From assembly GCA_016801845.1 (NCBI GenBank), contig CM028928.1, positions 12,866,827-12,930,826 of the forward strand: a stretch of DNA of 64,000 nucleotides. Reading direction: 5' to 3'. The translations under genes were made by a program, and so were the position numbers. Positions 34,341 to 49,059 of this stretch are shown here, one piece after another; position 1 is the first letter of the stretch; every line of letters starts with the position of its first letter. The notes beneath the pieces were generated by a model, which worked only from the letters and a program-made list of their open reading frames with translations, searched no databases and was not told where the DNA came from. This stretch comes from Polydactylus sextarius. Its lineage: Eukaryota; Chordata; Actinopteri; Polynemidae.

Positions 34341-37300
34341 TTGATAAAATACATTTTGTAGTTTTTTTTTAATTTATTATTTGGTTCAGTCACAGTAGAG
34401 GAAGTTACACAGTAGAGAAGTGTAACTTTATTGATTCTTCTGTTAATTTAAGCACTGATTGAAGGTAGAGGAAAACTGTGGAGATGGATTTTTTATTTTT
34501 TTTCTCTTTTCCAAACCGCAGGTACATAAGTTAATTAAAACTTCAAAATAAACCCATATAAACCCTATTCTGGGGTATTTATTAAACGATAACCTCCATA
34601 TCAAGCATTAACACTTGTGTTTCACCTTCTTGTGCTGTACAGTAGTTGAGCAGGAGGTAAAACAGTGGTTGAGGTGTAAATGAATATAACATGAGGTTGA
34701 TTTATTGACTGTCTTTGTGTTTGTTGATGCAGAGAACTCCAACATGATCTGAAATCAATACAAACAGTGATGTATAGTCCCTATTCATCAACCTGAGAGC
34801 ATGGTTGGGGGATACTGCATAGAGCTTTGTCAAATATAAAGAATTTTTAATACAGGCCTGTGCTGTGATTATTGCAGTGAAAATATGTAATCATAAATAA
34901 TGTCCTCTATTGTCTCTTTGGTGCGGGTTTTTTTTTTTTTTTTTCTATACCACACTCTACCCTTTTAATTTTATAAAATGTACAGTATACACATACATAC
35001 TGTAGCTGTAGCACTCTTATCTGAGTCTGATATTAGTCCCCTTTTTAATGTCAATCCGAGCTTTGGCACCAATCCAGCTATGTGGCTTTAATGATTGAGT
35101 GTGGTGGAGGTGACATTTACATCACACTGTGTGGATGAGAACTAGAGCCCACAGGGATGAAGAGCTCAGCCACTGGCTCAGCCTCCCCTGCAGGACCACC
35201 ACATCGCCTTGTTCTGCCACTTCAGAAGTTTACCCACCCTTTTCTTTTTCCATACACAGCACCTCTTTGTCATGTGTGACAATTTAAGCAACAAAGGGCA
35301 ACATTAGAAGGACTTTATTTCTGAAAGTAGCACCATTTTGTTTTTAATTTGGCAGCAAAAAAAAAATCATGTTTTACTGCAACACAGTTTTCTGCCATTA
35401 TATTATGTCACTTCCAGACAAGGGGTAAGCACTGGTGTATATGAAGCAATGTGACACTGCGACATGATAAAACAGTATATCTCTCTATGTCAGACCCGTA
35501 AAATCCTTTTTATTTAACCAGACTTAGTAGAATTGATATAATGACTGTCAGTTCAAACAAAAAGGATCTTACTCTTGAACATAAAGCTCTGTGTCTGTAG
35601 GAATCCTATCCATATTGGTGTCAGGCAGCTATCAGTGGCAAAAACAAGCGCTTTAAGGGATGTACTCACAGACAACAGGCCTATTTTGTCACAACACAGC
35701 TATGTATCAGGTTGAATGATTGATAGGAACAGATTTGGGTCTCTAGCAATCATTTACACCTGAAAACATCAGAAAAAAAAAGCGTGGGGTAAAAAAAAAA
35801 ATCCTAGAGTTATCTTTAAATGTTTGCTTAGAGTGCTTAAAGAGGCTGTGTTCATTACACTCTGTATTCACTGTTGGATAAAAGTGTCATTTTAACACCT
35901 CAATCACTAGCCACATCGTCTTGACACCTCTTCTTCCCACATCTCATTGTCCTGAGTACTTAGCGCCTTTGTGCTCTGTTGTGTGGTTTTCCCTTCCGGG
36001 TTTTAATCAAATTTGTAATTCATACCATCTTAAATTTGAGTCCTGGACTGGATAGAGTGAAAGAGAAGAGAAAGATATTGATGGATGCCTTTGTTTTGCC
36101 AGGTATTGACTGAGTGACTAGGTGACTTTGCTAGCCTGCAGACATAGTTCTCAATGCCAAAACTGGCCAGTGTTGGAGTACTGAAGTAAAAAGTTGAGAA
36201 AAAATACACAATGACATGAAGAAAACCCACTGCCTTCAAAATGTTGATGCAGTGGTTCCCACCCCCTCCTGCCTTTCACAAGATAACAAGAATCTAAGGG
36301 ATCAGTGGGTAAAAAAAGAAGAAGAAAGAAATTTGATCTGTATTCATTTTAAATGGAACGTCCTCTAATCTTTTCCTTAGTGTGAAATTTTGGATAACTT
36401 GACCTCATTCAGCCCTGAAAAGGTTCTTAGGTGAAACTATGTGAGATGGTAGACATCTAAAATGTAACAAGGAGTCCCTGTCTAATCCGTAATAAGACAC
36501 CATGTTTGACAATCACATTTGTATGACTTTAGCTTTGGAAAGCAACAGATAAATAGGGTGAAGTAGATGTATCAAGAAGCAGTGACTGAGGATGTAGCAA
36601 CAAACTGCCATGAACGGAACTGAACTACTCTGTTATCACATCAGATTGGACTGCTTAGTTTAAATCTATCATATGATCCATGTTTGTTCTGCATACGACG
36701 ACTCCAGATAGAGGAATTAGTCCCCTTCAAACAGACCATGCATTTAAAACAACTCATTATCGCTTTTGGTTGATAGGAGCTTGACTTTTTCTCTATTGCA
36801 GGCTAAATCCTACTCTGTCAATACATTTGATACTGATCTCAGTTTGAAATCCTCTCTGATGATGATTTCCGGCTGGTGAAACAACTCATTACAATCTAAT
36901 CAAACATTTTTTTTTTTTTTTCCTCCTAAAAGCTTTCTCTCTGGAATCCTGTGTGTCAGTCTCCAATCTGGGTATTAGGTTTCATTTGTGGTTGTTGAGC
37001 TATGTTTCGCAGACATCTTATCTCTGGACTTTCACAGTTCAGTTTAAATTTGAATATGGAATGTCCAATATCGTTAGCCTTTCACCCTCCTTTGGTCTAG
37101 ACCAAATCTATGTAGATAGTGTTGTTACTGTAGACAAAGGCTTTCGGGTCCCTATTGGACCTCTGGTTTTCCCCCAGAAGCTTCATTTTGAGGTAAAAAG
37201 TGCACACAGTCTCACATTTCAGCCTCATTAATTAGATATCCTCTCTAATGGCATTTAAAGCAACGAAAAAGACAGATTTAAAAATAAAAAAAGGATAAAT

Positions 37301-37476
37301 TGATCCTCACTCTTGCCATCAAAGCTATATCCCTGTGGCGTGATTTTGTTTCCCTCCACAGACCCCATTACAAGAGTAAACATCTCTGTTTCGTCTGTCT
37401 GTGTCTGGTAGGATCAGCACAATCGTAATGAGACTCAGGAGATATCTGGCTAACGTTCAAACCCTTTAACACACAG

Positions 37477-37478
<2 letters not shown>

Positions 37479-37511
<33 letters not shown>
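37479..37511 (+). repeat. (GT)n microsatellite
   Basis: About 16 GT units. Confidence 0.95.
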
Positions 37512-37512
<1 letters not shown>

Positions 37513-40500
37513 TCTGAGCTGCATATTCCCACAGTTCTACTTTTTCACACTCTCCCAACTCATCTCACTTATTCTGTGGTGTAATGGCTTTGTGCCTGCA
37601 CTTTGCATTAAGAGGGATAAAATAAATAAAAATAAATAAATAAAACCCACAGTCGCACACATGTTTCTCCCTCTTGGTTTTATCTCTTGGCTTTTTCACA
37701 CTCGCACGTAGACACGCACACATGCACATCTGCACACAAAGACAAAAGAGGATATTATTTCTGGGTTTGGATTATGAGGCAACCAAGCCCTGAAATGCCC
37801 CTTTAATAAGCTGGCTAATATCAAATTCAGGTTTTATGATAACACAAATAATGACAATGACCAGCAGCAAAAAGAAAGTAGATATACAGTATATAGTAGA
37901 ATCTTATATACTCCCCTCACTGTGTCAGCAGGTGTCGAGGTTATTTTGGGGTATAATAGGGCTCTGAATAAGTCATGGGGATATTTTTTTCCCTCAGTGG
38001 GCAGATAAAATTCACTCTCTTATCATGCTGTCTTAAGCTTATAATTTTAAATATATATTTTTTTTATTTCTTTATACATTTATTGCACTAAAAATATCGC
38101 ACAGTGATAGCTCTCTTTGCACTGAAGTTGAAAGGTGGTTGTGCTTTTTCTAGCACCGCACTCAGTGTGTGTGTGCAATGCTAATGTTAATATTGATATA
38201 TATTATTTGGCCTAATTTGTCGGCATTGATTCCCACAACCAGTACATTGTACATTAACGAAAACGACCACATTAGCACCAACTGTGTGTTTGTGTGCAAA
38301 CTCATAGAGAGAGTAAGTAATATTCTCTTTCAGTTGATTCTGTTTAACAAGTCAGACGCACCATTTACTTTTTTTCCTTCCTTCTCCAAAAACCCATTTT
38401 GTTTTTCATTAGCTTGAAGCACTCTGCAGCACGGACTGATTCATTGTTTTCTGTCTGATTCAATCACTCCAGTTTGCATTGGTTCTTGTGCGCTGTTGCC
38501 TTCGAGCATATAGAAACATATTGGTTTAACAGGATAGCCTGATGTGTGAGTAAACATACAGTAAGCAATGCATGCGGTTTTGCACTCGCTTACTTTGGTG
38601 ATCATTTGACTGTATTTGTAGGACCCTTCTGCTTTTTAACCAAATTTTAACAGCTGAATATTGATTTTGATACAGACATTTCCCCTTAGAATAAATTGCA
38701 GTAACTCCATCCCAAGGTAGAAAACAAATGTGTTCAATACCACGGTTTAAAACCTAATATCTACAAAATTGACAAAATTCTAATCAACTGCAATGATTTT
38801 TGTGCTAATGTGGTAATTACAAAATGGCTAAACTAACCAAGCAACCTTGTTAAATATACCTATCCTGTTTCCTGTGCAGCACCAGCATGTTAGCATTGTC
38901 ACTCTGAGCATGCTTGCATGACAGATTTAGCATTTAGTTCTAAGAAGTGCTAGTTTAGACTTATAGCCACACCAAATTTGATGCAGTTTATCTCAGGACT
39001 GAGTTAGAAGCCAATTGCTAAGTTGTGGCTGCCTTTGTCTTATGTACATCATTTGCTTTTTGTGAAATTGCAAATTGCAATTTCTCTTTTTTCTCTGAAG
39101 TTAGATGTAAAGTGTTTTCATCACAGGCCTTAGTTTTGTACCTGTACACAAATGTCAACAGGAAACATCTATGTGAGGTGTATCACCAGATGGTAATTTT
39201 GCATTTCTCTGTCATTTGTGCAATTTTCAGACAGCAGTTGTGCCAAATAAGTCAACTGGTGTTCTTCAAAATGGTACTGGATTGATATTATTTTGATTGT
39301 GTGTTAAATATTTTATTATATAGTGATTTAAGAGAAACAGTTAATGTACATGGTGTAAGCCAAGCAAGAGCGCAATGAATTCATGCATAAAAAGATAGTC
39401 ACTATCTCACTTCTACTCCCACAGAACTGGTCTTAATTAGTGTGGAATAATGAACTGCTACTTGTCTAATTCTGCATGATTATAGAGAAAGCATTTCCCA
39501 GGTTTTGCCCTATTCTCTGTTGATTAGTAAATGGTAAGTGAGCAATGAATAATGGCACTTGAAGGATAGAATCATCTGTCAAAAGATAGTCATCATCGAT
39601 TTAGGATGGCATCAACAGACCTGTGAGTGTATGGATAAGTGTGTATGTGTGCGTGTATGCGTGTGCATGCATGTCGAGTGCTTTTCAAATTCCAGCAGCA
39701 TTTCCTAACAAGACAAAAACCAAAGAGGACTCACTGAGGATCAGGGAAATAACAGGCACAGAGATTTGTCCAATCAAAGGACCAGAAAATAGCAAATGTA
39801 TTAATTTCCTCTTGTCTCCAGTCAACAATAACAGTAACTGGTCTTCTCTTGACTATTGTCATATTGTAAATCCTCAGTGACAAGCCATCTATTTTGTTGT
39901 CTAGCTAATTTTTCCTGAATTAACAAACCCTCAAACACTTTCCTCTTTATCAAACATGACATGCTCACATGTGCACCGTTTTCCCCCCAGTGATGAATTA
40001 TGCAGCCATCAGGGTGTAAAATGGCAGTATGGTTTATTTATCATTAGAAAGCACTTGCTAACCTAATCAGGTACACATTAAAAAATGGAGAGGGCAGAGA
40101 CTTAGATGGCCAATCATGGCTGACAAAAAGGGTCACATGATTAGCTGGAACAGAGGCTGAGGGTGATGTTAATGGTTTTGAGTCACAGTTGTTCTATGTA
40201 TAAAGATGTGTGTATCTATAATATATAACTTATATGTTGATTAAACATGCACATAGGGAGAGTTAGAAATATGAAATTACCTTGTTACATTCACGGGAGG
40301 GATTTGCCAAATAATGATGGTTTAAGTGAGTTTTGTCCTCCAAAAATAAAATTTAGAATAATTATTGGACAGAAACGAAATGGTCTCTCTTATGTATGTC
40401 ACTTAGACTTATGTATCTCTCACAGACGATTTTTGTGTCTCTTCGAATCTGCGTTTTGCAGAAATAGAGAAACAAATGCTCAGTAGATCGACGATATGCC

Positions 40501-41663
40501 ATAGATAAGCCTGAAAAGGGCCTATTCATCAGAAGCAAGGTGGCATCGTGCATCTCACTGTTGACGTCTGCAACTCTCCAACTTGTGCTGCATTCTTCTT
40601 TGTGTTGCCGCTTGCTTGTCTGGCAGCTAGCTGACGATAACAGATGGCGGGCATTAATAACTTCATCTCAGCATAAAATGAATTCATATCCGGCCTCTTC
40701 ACGAGGCATTTTCACCGTGGAGAGAGGCAGTCACCAAAAGGCTCCTCTGCTGGGTTTTAAGCATAGCTCTTACCCCGCTGCCATCCATCTTTCTGACACA
40801 TGCACATAGCTGTACACAAATGCACCCATACAACACACAAGCATGGGCTTTAAGAGCTGCACTGTGTTTCACTTTTACGGGTCAGAAAACTAGAGTGCTG
40901 ATTTAGTCATTATTTATGACTGGATGCAATATTTCCAAGATTAGGGAGGAAACAGTGGGGAGGCAAAAAAAAAAAATCCCAAGCATTTGTACTGAAAACA
41001 ACAAGCATGTTATTTACATGAAACTATAGCCAAGGATGGAGTTGGAGTCTTCAAAGTTTCTGTTCTCTGTGCTCTGAGAGCCTAAATTTAGCTGGGTGTG
41101 TGTACCTCTGCAGGTTTGCTTTGGTTTTGTGCTTATACGGTTCTTGTGGGTATTGATGTTTTTCTTCAACTAAAAAAAGATATAGAAGTCTGTTTTATGT
41201 GATTTGACACAGAATATTCTAAGCTGCAACATATTCCAGTGAACCAAAGCTGATCTGTCAAACATATTGAGCTCTGCTGAACCAAAAATAGATATGATAG
41301 TTTTTAATATTAAATAAACCCTCTGAAATGAGTGGCAGTACCTCAAATGGTAGTGAAATATGGTAATTTGAATTGTTTACATCAGTCAGCTACATCTACA
41401 TGGGGCTTGAGAGGTAAAAGCATCAGCTGAAGTGCCACTAGTTCACCACTAGAGGCTGTCCTGTTCCTGTCTCAGAATAAAGCGTATCATTTCCACGGCA
41501 GAGGCTGAAACATATCGTTCTGGTAGTAGAGTCTGCAGGGACTCGAGGCCAGGCATTCAAAGTGAGGTTAAATCAATGATACAGGGGATGAGGGATGATG
41601 AAAGGAAAGCACCGAGACAGAGGGACGGAGGGAGGAAGGGACAGCGACATACAAGATAAAGCA

Positions 41664-41682
41664 TTTTGCCTTTAAGGCAAAA
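41664..41682. repeat. 19-base palindrome
   Basis: TTTTGCCTT, one central T, then AAGGCAAAA. Confidence 0.85.
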
Positions 41683-42706
41683 GGGGCCAACAGAGAAAGA
41701 CGCTTGATCAAAACCAGAGGTGGATAATTGAATAGTGTATTATGTAATAAAAGATGAATAGTGTGTCTCAGAGACAATAAAAAGAGGATGTGACCCAGGC
41801 TGCAAAGACTGGAGGATCACAGTGGAGGCCTGATGGGTACAACTGAAAGAGGGAAACTATATCATCTGACTCCCCTGCCTTGTGAACACTGGGTCAGCTG
41901 GAGGAAATGGGACTAACAGTGACTGGGTGTGAGGTTCTGGTACATTGTGTGAATGCAAAAACTCAACAGAAACAAACTCCAGCAGTTATCTATAGGTTCT
42001 TATTAGTCTTTTTTTTTTGGTTTTACTCTTGATATTTGTTGATGTATTCAATGTGTGTGTGTTTTTTGTGAGTCAAGGTCATAGTTAGCAATTAGCATCA
42101 GCAGTAAACCGCCTGCATTTACTGTCAGAGGGTTCATAGAACATTTATCATCCCGCTGACTTCCAGAAAACATGCAGAGATCAATCATTATAGTAACAGA
42201 GATGCAACATTCTCTGCTGGCAGTGGCCTCAATAAGCTAAAAAAGCACAACACAAATGTTGAGTGTAAAAAAAGTGAGAGTACAACAAGCCTGCATCATG
42301 CATCAGAATCAGTTTAGCAATTTAGGATAGATTTCAACACCTGTCCTAGAGCCATTATCAGCTCTATGTGTGAACAGTCAACACTGTTCAACTTGCACCA
42401 CCTCAAAATGACAGTTGCTGAGGAATAGGAACATACCAACAGTGGAAAATTTGCATTGTGCATTTGCAGTCACAAGATATTTTTCACTTTGACTCTAAGC
42501 ACTATTGGTTAAATTCCATTATTAACTCAGTGATTCCAACTGCCTCCCAGTTTTGACATATATTACTAGACTGCGTATGCCTGTCCATTTGATGGAGTGA
42601 AATTTTGACCCAGACTGCAGTCTGCCTTTTAACATTTTCCATTGACGGGAGCTGTAACTTTTAACAAGAGAGGACAGTGAAACACTTTTTTTGTGTATTT
42701 GTGTTT

Positions 42707-42770
42707 GATTTAGTGGCATCTAGTGGTGAGGTTGCAACCAACTAAATACATCCCTCTTCACCTTACTTCA

Positions 42771-42807
<37 letters not shown>

Positions 42808-42962
42808 ACATCTCTCAAACAAGTGTTTAAGTTGTCTGTTCTGGGCTCCTGTAGAAATATGGAGAACTCATCCTAATGAAACAACAACACAATTACTGTT
42901 GCACTCCAGTGAATTAATTCTTTCAATTTGTCCCTCTAAATCCTACCCAGTGGACCTTTGAG
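42707..42962 (+). mobile_element. degenerate fish repeat with CATCTAGTGG start, interrupted by (TA)n
   Basis: It starts TTAGTGGCATCTAGTGGTGA then GGTTGCAACCAACTAAATAC, and ends CCCTCTAAATCCTACCCAGT plus GGACCTTTG. I recognise these two ends as those of a dispersed teleost repeat. The middle contains a (TA)n run (42773-42802). It has no coding capacity. Confidence 0.55.
42773..42802 (+). repeat. (TA)n microsatellite inside a fossil repeat
   Basis: About 15 TA units inserted in the middle of the dispersed repeat at 42.7-42.96 kb. Confidence 0.95.
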
Positions 42963-45900
42963 TACTGTGTAAATGAAGTGGCACTGTGACTTCTTACTTA
43001 GTTTACTTGCTTCTACTGTGACTGTGCTTCTGCTTCCTCAAGCAACACCCACTATATAACCAACATCAGCTAAGTACTAGTTCACACCGATTGATCTTGA
43101 TGAATTTGAGTTTTCTGAAACATATTATAGTCAGCTTGAGGGACAGTTGGTCTAGCAACATACTCCCAGAGTGCACTGTATGCATCTAGTCCGCTAGGGT
43201 GATATCATCTTACAGTTTTTAAACCTGACCAACCACTAAACATTCCAGACATCAAACCATTCATCTGTCTGGATGTCTTCCTGCTACATGGATCCATTAC
43301 ATTTGCTGCCTCTAGTTTACAATTCAGCCAATTCAGCCCTCTGTGATGAGGGTGGTGACAAAGATATGATGTGCAGGCAGGTTAATGGCTTGGCTTTATG
43401 TTGGAGGGTGACAGCTTAAATGCTCGGATTGTTCCTTATCAGATAATGATGTTGCCAAATGTCAGTATGGTTAATTCAGCACGTAAAACAAACTGATCAT
43501 TATTCCAGGAGTTTCCTCGTAGGTAATGACTGGTAACAGAAACACAACAATACACATGAGCACACAAACACCCACAGCACACGTCCCAGTGCTGTTATTT
43601 CTCCAACAGCGAAAAAACTCTGAAGTCTTTTCCAAACTTTGCTTTTTTCAGGCAGATCCACTCTGCCAGGTCTTTCTGGCTTTTAACAGACCCCGCTTTG
43701 ATGCTGAAATCTCAGGGGGGCACTCCGACACGTTGTTCTTCAGAGAAGGGCTGCAGTTCATGGGTACATTAGAAATAGGAAATGGCACATCTCTGATTGT
43801 CAGTGGTGCTCGGTGTTGAACATGACAGTTTTTTTTTTTTATCTGTGATAGAGTGTGATTGTGCATTATTAATGCTGGAAACAAAATGGTAAGATTGCAT
43901 ACAGACAGGAAAGGATGTTGAGTGTCTTTGCTGAGGGTGCAGACTGCTGATAGAGCATGTGAGAGCTTGATTTGTTGTAATTCTATCTTTCTCTCTATTT
44001 ATTACTATTGCTCTCCATCTACACACCCCTGCCCTAGCTAAATATATTCCTCCACCTCTGACTTCTCCCTTGTTGTTCAACTGAGACATTTTAGCAATTA
44101 TTCATAATAAACATTTATAATTAACTAATTTTCTCATCCTAATGTAGTGCCCTTGATAATTTCAAACTTCCTATGTTTGTGATAACACATTTCTAGCAAG
44201 GTTGCTAGTGAGTAACTCAAATAAAAGCCAACACCCAGGAGGTAGGTCTTCACTTTAGCTCAGAAATAATAACAGAACCAATAAGTCAGATTTTATAGTA
44301 GCATGTCTCACTCTGTTACTGTTAAAACGGCACTCAACTTTAGAAATAAAGCTCATATAACAGCTCTCACGTACAGTGTTATTCGATTGAGTTTTGTTGC
44401 CTTGATGATCCAGTGTGGACCAGTTGATATTTATCCTTTGATCCATTACTGAGTTGAGTTTTTTTTTCCAGAGCTCTCCACAGGCAGGAATTACCTTCCT
44501 TTTCTTTCCACTGACCTGTTGAGAGCTCCTGAATAGACCCGAGTCCCTGATCATCACAGCTTCCTTTTCCTTTCTGTGCCAATCTATTTCTTTTTTTTCT
44601 CTCTCTCTCTCTTCCACTCATTTCTTGCCTTTTTGACCTTGTGTGCCATTGAATGGTGTTGGCCCAATGAAGCGTAACATCACATCAGCGACCTCGTCTC
44701 TTGTCCTCGACACAGGCTCAGGTCGTGGCTGTGTAGTCAAGGCTACACGTCTTTGTATCTAAGCTGAAATGAGTTGTATTGACCAGAACATCTATGTTTA
44801 AGGTGAGACGAGGTTTGGCTGCTACATTTTAGTTTAAAGTTACTTGGCAGAAACCCAGCCATTGCCTGGAGGTCTCATTTTGTTTAAGCCTTGAAATTTA
44901 ATTGTAGTGTTGCAATTAAGCCAAATAGCATACTTACTTTATAGAAGGCACAGAGGCTAAATGGGCAGCCCAGTATCCTTACACATTATGTGGATTTATT
45001 AAAAGATGTAAATCTGATGTTTAGTACCAGTGGAGGAAGTTGTATATTGTCCATATAGTGAGCAAGAGAGCTTAGATGTGGATCATGAGCATGACCTGTA
45101 AAATTAAATTTTTTGTCCACTTGGGGGCCTTAGATGTAATTGTTTATTTATATATCCAAATGGATTAATATTATTATTTATTTGTAGTTGTATTTCTGGT
45201 CATCATGTAAATGGAGATCCACTTCTCTGTTTTTGGTTCCTAACAAGGAAGGAAATGTCTGTCTTTTCAGCTTGTAAATGTTTCACTATACTCACCAGCT
45301 GGTCTGAAAATATTTCTGTCCATATTGTACAGTAAGTTTTCATAGATTTCTTTCACTGAACAGCTATGAGTCAGATGAATGAACCAACAGTTGAAGGCTG
45401 TACAGCTGACGTTCACCACTTTTATAAAACTGAAGGGTGCTTCAGATTTGAGTGATTGATGCATTTCACATAGTTATCGGATGGATTATCCATCCATCTG
45501 TTATCTGCAAACTTCATAGCATAAAATATTTGTCCTGTAAGTAATGCAAATAACAAAAGCTCAGGCAAGTGTTGCTTGCAATAAAAGATTATAAGAAGTA
45601 AAGACTCATCAACAGTTTCCCCAATATATATAAATAACTTTAATAGAGTAGTTTCTTGGGGAGCCATGATTTGTCTTGAAGCTTAACAAAATAAAAACCA
45701 TCAACTATACTTAGTTGCCATGTACAGATATTGCTGGACTTAATCATTGAAGAAAATTACATTCAGGATTTAAAAAAAACTTTGTTATAATTGGTCTTAG
45801 AGTCTTATGGAATTGTCCAAGGTGTATAATGTAATTAGTAGGTCAAGTTGTATAACTTCTCTTTTCTTTTTTTTTCTTTTTTTAATCGGAGCTATGCTGC

Positions 45901-46950
45901 AACTTTAGCACTGTAAAACAAATAAAAAAGGAAATCAAGCAGTTTGGATGGTGATGGTGTTTGCTTACATTCTGTTGCCTTTTGCTGTCCAAAATCTATG
46001 GAGTCTTTTGGAATGGACACCGGATACACTCAGCTCCTTCACATCTTGAGCATATGACATAGCTTTTAGTAAACAGTAGTAAACATTATTTTCACATTTA
46101 CCTCATCTAAATTTAGTCTGATTTTTCCATACGTAAATGTGATATTTGTAAAATTTCTTTTATGAACAGAGTGAATGTTTTTGGGTGGACTGGACTAGAC
46201 CAGTTTGAGGTTCTTGCTCACACAGACATAGACAGTCTGTGATATAGCAAAACAATGATGCGCACATTTGCTCCAGTCATAGATGAAGATGTTCTATTGC
46301 CTTTGATTTCCTCCTTCCATGTTTCATCACTGCTCACCAGTTAATAACTGAACCGGGTATTAATATAACAACCTTATGCCAAGCTCGCCTCTTCTCCCAG
46401 ACATCTGTTCCTCCCTGTACCACACACCTTGCAGTGCACAACGCATGTCTACACATACATATGGCATAAGGAGAGCAAGGACACGCACTGTGAATCACAG
46501 TCCATAACAAATGACCTCAGCTCTTTTTATTTGTTTGGAATCCATACAACCATTACAGGACATTGTGGGGCCGTGACTGGGTTCACGATAAATGTACCTT
46601 CCTGTACGTGTGAAGAATTACTCTCAGATATGAAGCGAACGGGAAAATGGGAAAAAAGAAATGTTCGCTTTTACTTTCAACCAAGAATATTGCTTTTCTG
46701 TGGCTGTAGAAACGTACTGTATGTGGGTAGAGTGGAGCTGCATGAAAAAAAGAATTTTATTTGAACAATAGAAATAGAAAATAATGTGATGGGGTGGTAG
46801 ACAATATTGTGAAATGGGTTCATTTTCTGAAAAGGACTCCCAGATGCTGTTTGTGAAAAGAATGAGAAGCAGAAGATGGGTTATGATATAGTTCTGTGCA
46901 CTATCTGGTGTATGTGAAAAGTATCAGAGAGGATACTATATTTCAAAGCA

Positions 46951-46973
46951 CAAAAAAAAAAAAAAAAAAAAAA
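46951..46973 (+). repeat. poly-A run
   Basis: About 22 A with no recognisable element body. Confidence 0.85.
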
Positions 46974-49035
46974 CATCTACATAAGTATCTTGTCACAGCA
47001 AGATATCACAGCTTCCTAGTTCAAGTGTTTCTGTTTGTGTTTTCTTATGTTAAATTAAAAGATATGTGAATTCGGACCTAAGAATGGTCGGTTGTATACA
47101 TGGTTCTTACACAATCAAGATGTTTTTATGCCAATGCAAATGAGAGAACATTAGAAGGAGAAGAAATGTTGTCCTCTTGTGCTTTTAGAAATATTTAACT
47201 GCAAAGGTCAAATAAGTAGTGAGATGTTACATTTAAATCCTTTTCTGTGGAGGTCTTGAGGGGTACAGATGAGACTGTTATTAACTGGTTAGAGCATCCT
47301 GCCTGTGTGGTACCAAGACCACTGGGGGATGAGGATTTGTAAATGAGCTTTGTGGAATGTGGGTCCGCAGGAGTTAGATCATTACACTGCTGATGCTCCC
47401 ATGTGATGGGCATTTGGCTTATGTCAGCACAATCTACAAAGCAACACAGCGTGAAACACACAGGGACACAGAGGCACATTTGTATGTTAGTGTATATATG
47501 AAGACGTACAAATACACACATTTACACACTCACCAGAGCGATCCGTCTTTCATATATGAACGCGCTTTTGAATCCGTGTTTCGGCCTTGAGGACGTGACT
47601 CCCTCGTCAATCTGACAGAAAATAAAGTACAGACAAGACATTAATGACACTTTCCCTAGCGCTGCTCTGTCTGTACGTGCCTTGGTGGTGGTAATATCTC
47701 AGAAGCGTCAACGTTCTGTCCATCTGTCTCCTCTATCAGTAGAGAAAAATACACCCAACTCCTCCTCTCCATCTCAACGGATTTTTCTTCCCAAGGGCCA
47801 CAAAACTGAGTGTTCACTGGACCATTCCTCAAAGTGCCTGTGAGTCTTTCAAAAGTGCCACTTTCTCATGGATTCCTATTCATTTTCTTCACCTCTTCCA
47901 CTCTCTCATTCTGCCCTTGCCAACCACCTCTCACTTTGCCCTCTTTCGTCTATCTCTCACTAAGCCCCTATCTTTATTTCTCCCCTCCCTCTCGTGTCAA
48001 ATAGACAGGTAAGAGCCCCCTCTCCTGCGGTAATTTGTCTTTTTTTGCACTGTCTGATCTATTAGTAATCCATTTCAGGGGCTGTCAGCGATACAGCAGC
48101 TGCAGAATGCAGCCTGCAAGGTTGATCTTTCACTGTTTCTCGGCCTCGTGTTGACCAGTGAATGCCTTGTATGTGTTTGTACAGTTTCTGGACACAACCT
48201 GAATTTTACACTTACAGATCCTGTGTTGGCCTGTATGTCAAAGTACAGAAACTAGAGAGTGTTACCATTGGGAATTGATGTAACAAGGTGCTGAAGGTGC
48301 ACTTTGGTTTGTGTTGAGGATGAAAATTAAAAAGACAAAGCATTGTTTGCATTACATTTAGGATATTTCAAAGTATGTTGAATTTCAAAGATTCAGTAAA
48401 TGTTCATGTTAGCCAACATACTGTAGATGCTAGAACAAAGAAGAGCCACCAACACTGTTTTGCTATTTGTAGTCCAGCTTTATTTACTGCAATCATGTTA
48501 ACTTTTGTCTTACAAGTTTGACTTGATCTTAGCTTTGAATTGTCTTTGTTCCTTTCTTTAGTTCAACTATGTCAGATGATAAGTTCTCAATAAGACCTTT
48601 AAAGACACAAAGAAGCTCAGTGCTCAGTCAGGACCAAACGAATCCAAGCAATCACAATATTCCATTTATAACTGAAAATTTGTATTTGTTAACAATAAAA
48701 CACAGCATATTTCAGCACAGTAAGAGGAATTGGAATTGTATTGCAACAGCCTTACTTGGTCTGGTATGACCACAGATGCTGTGTAAAAGACATTGCTGAG
48801 TCAGTTTGGTGTATTTAAAGCAATGGACTCAAGGGAATGAAGGCAAATTCAATGTGCCATTATCCTGGAATTATTTGTGGCCGCTGTTCAGCCAAAGTTA
48901 CGCTGCCTCAATTTCAGTTTTCATTGGGGACAAAACAGCTGGTGTGTATTATTTCTCTTGTACCCAGAGGGCGTGGAAACCAGTCAGCGTTTTTTAATTT
49001 TAATATACATTATTTCCCTAAAAAAAATAAAATAA

Positions 49036-49059
49036 ATGAAAAAAAAAAAAAAAAAAAAC
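49036..49059 (+). repeat. poly-A/A-rich run
   Basis: About 20 A after an AAATAAAATAAATG segment. It may be the tail of a decayed retroposon, but no body is recognised. Confidence 0.8.

Larger units (their letters stand above)
34341..42706. other. dpp6 intron, ordinary AT-rich DNA
   Basis: Microsatellites and poly-T runs only. None of the short open frames resembles a dpp6 exon or a known transposon protein. Confidence 0.6.

Noticed and set aside
43640..43820. Possible exon after a TTTTTTCAG acceptor, open on both strands
   Set aside because: The translation does not match the shared dpp6 exon or any transposon protein, and no good donor in frame was seen.
47285..47340. tRNA-like or SINE head (GGTTAGAGCATCCTGCC)
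   Set aside because: Only a loose box A resemblance and no box B at proper spacing.
48006..48014. Strong donor-like CAG|GTAAGA after a pyrimidine-rich stretch
   Set aside because: The frame before it ends in a stop and there is no suitable ATG. It could only be an untranslated exon, which sequence alone cannot support.
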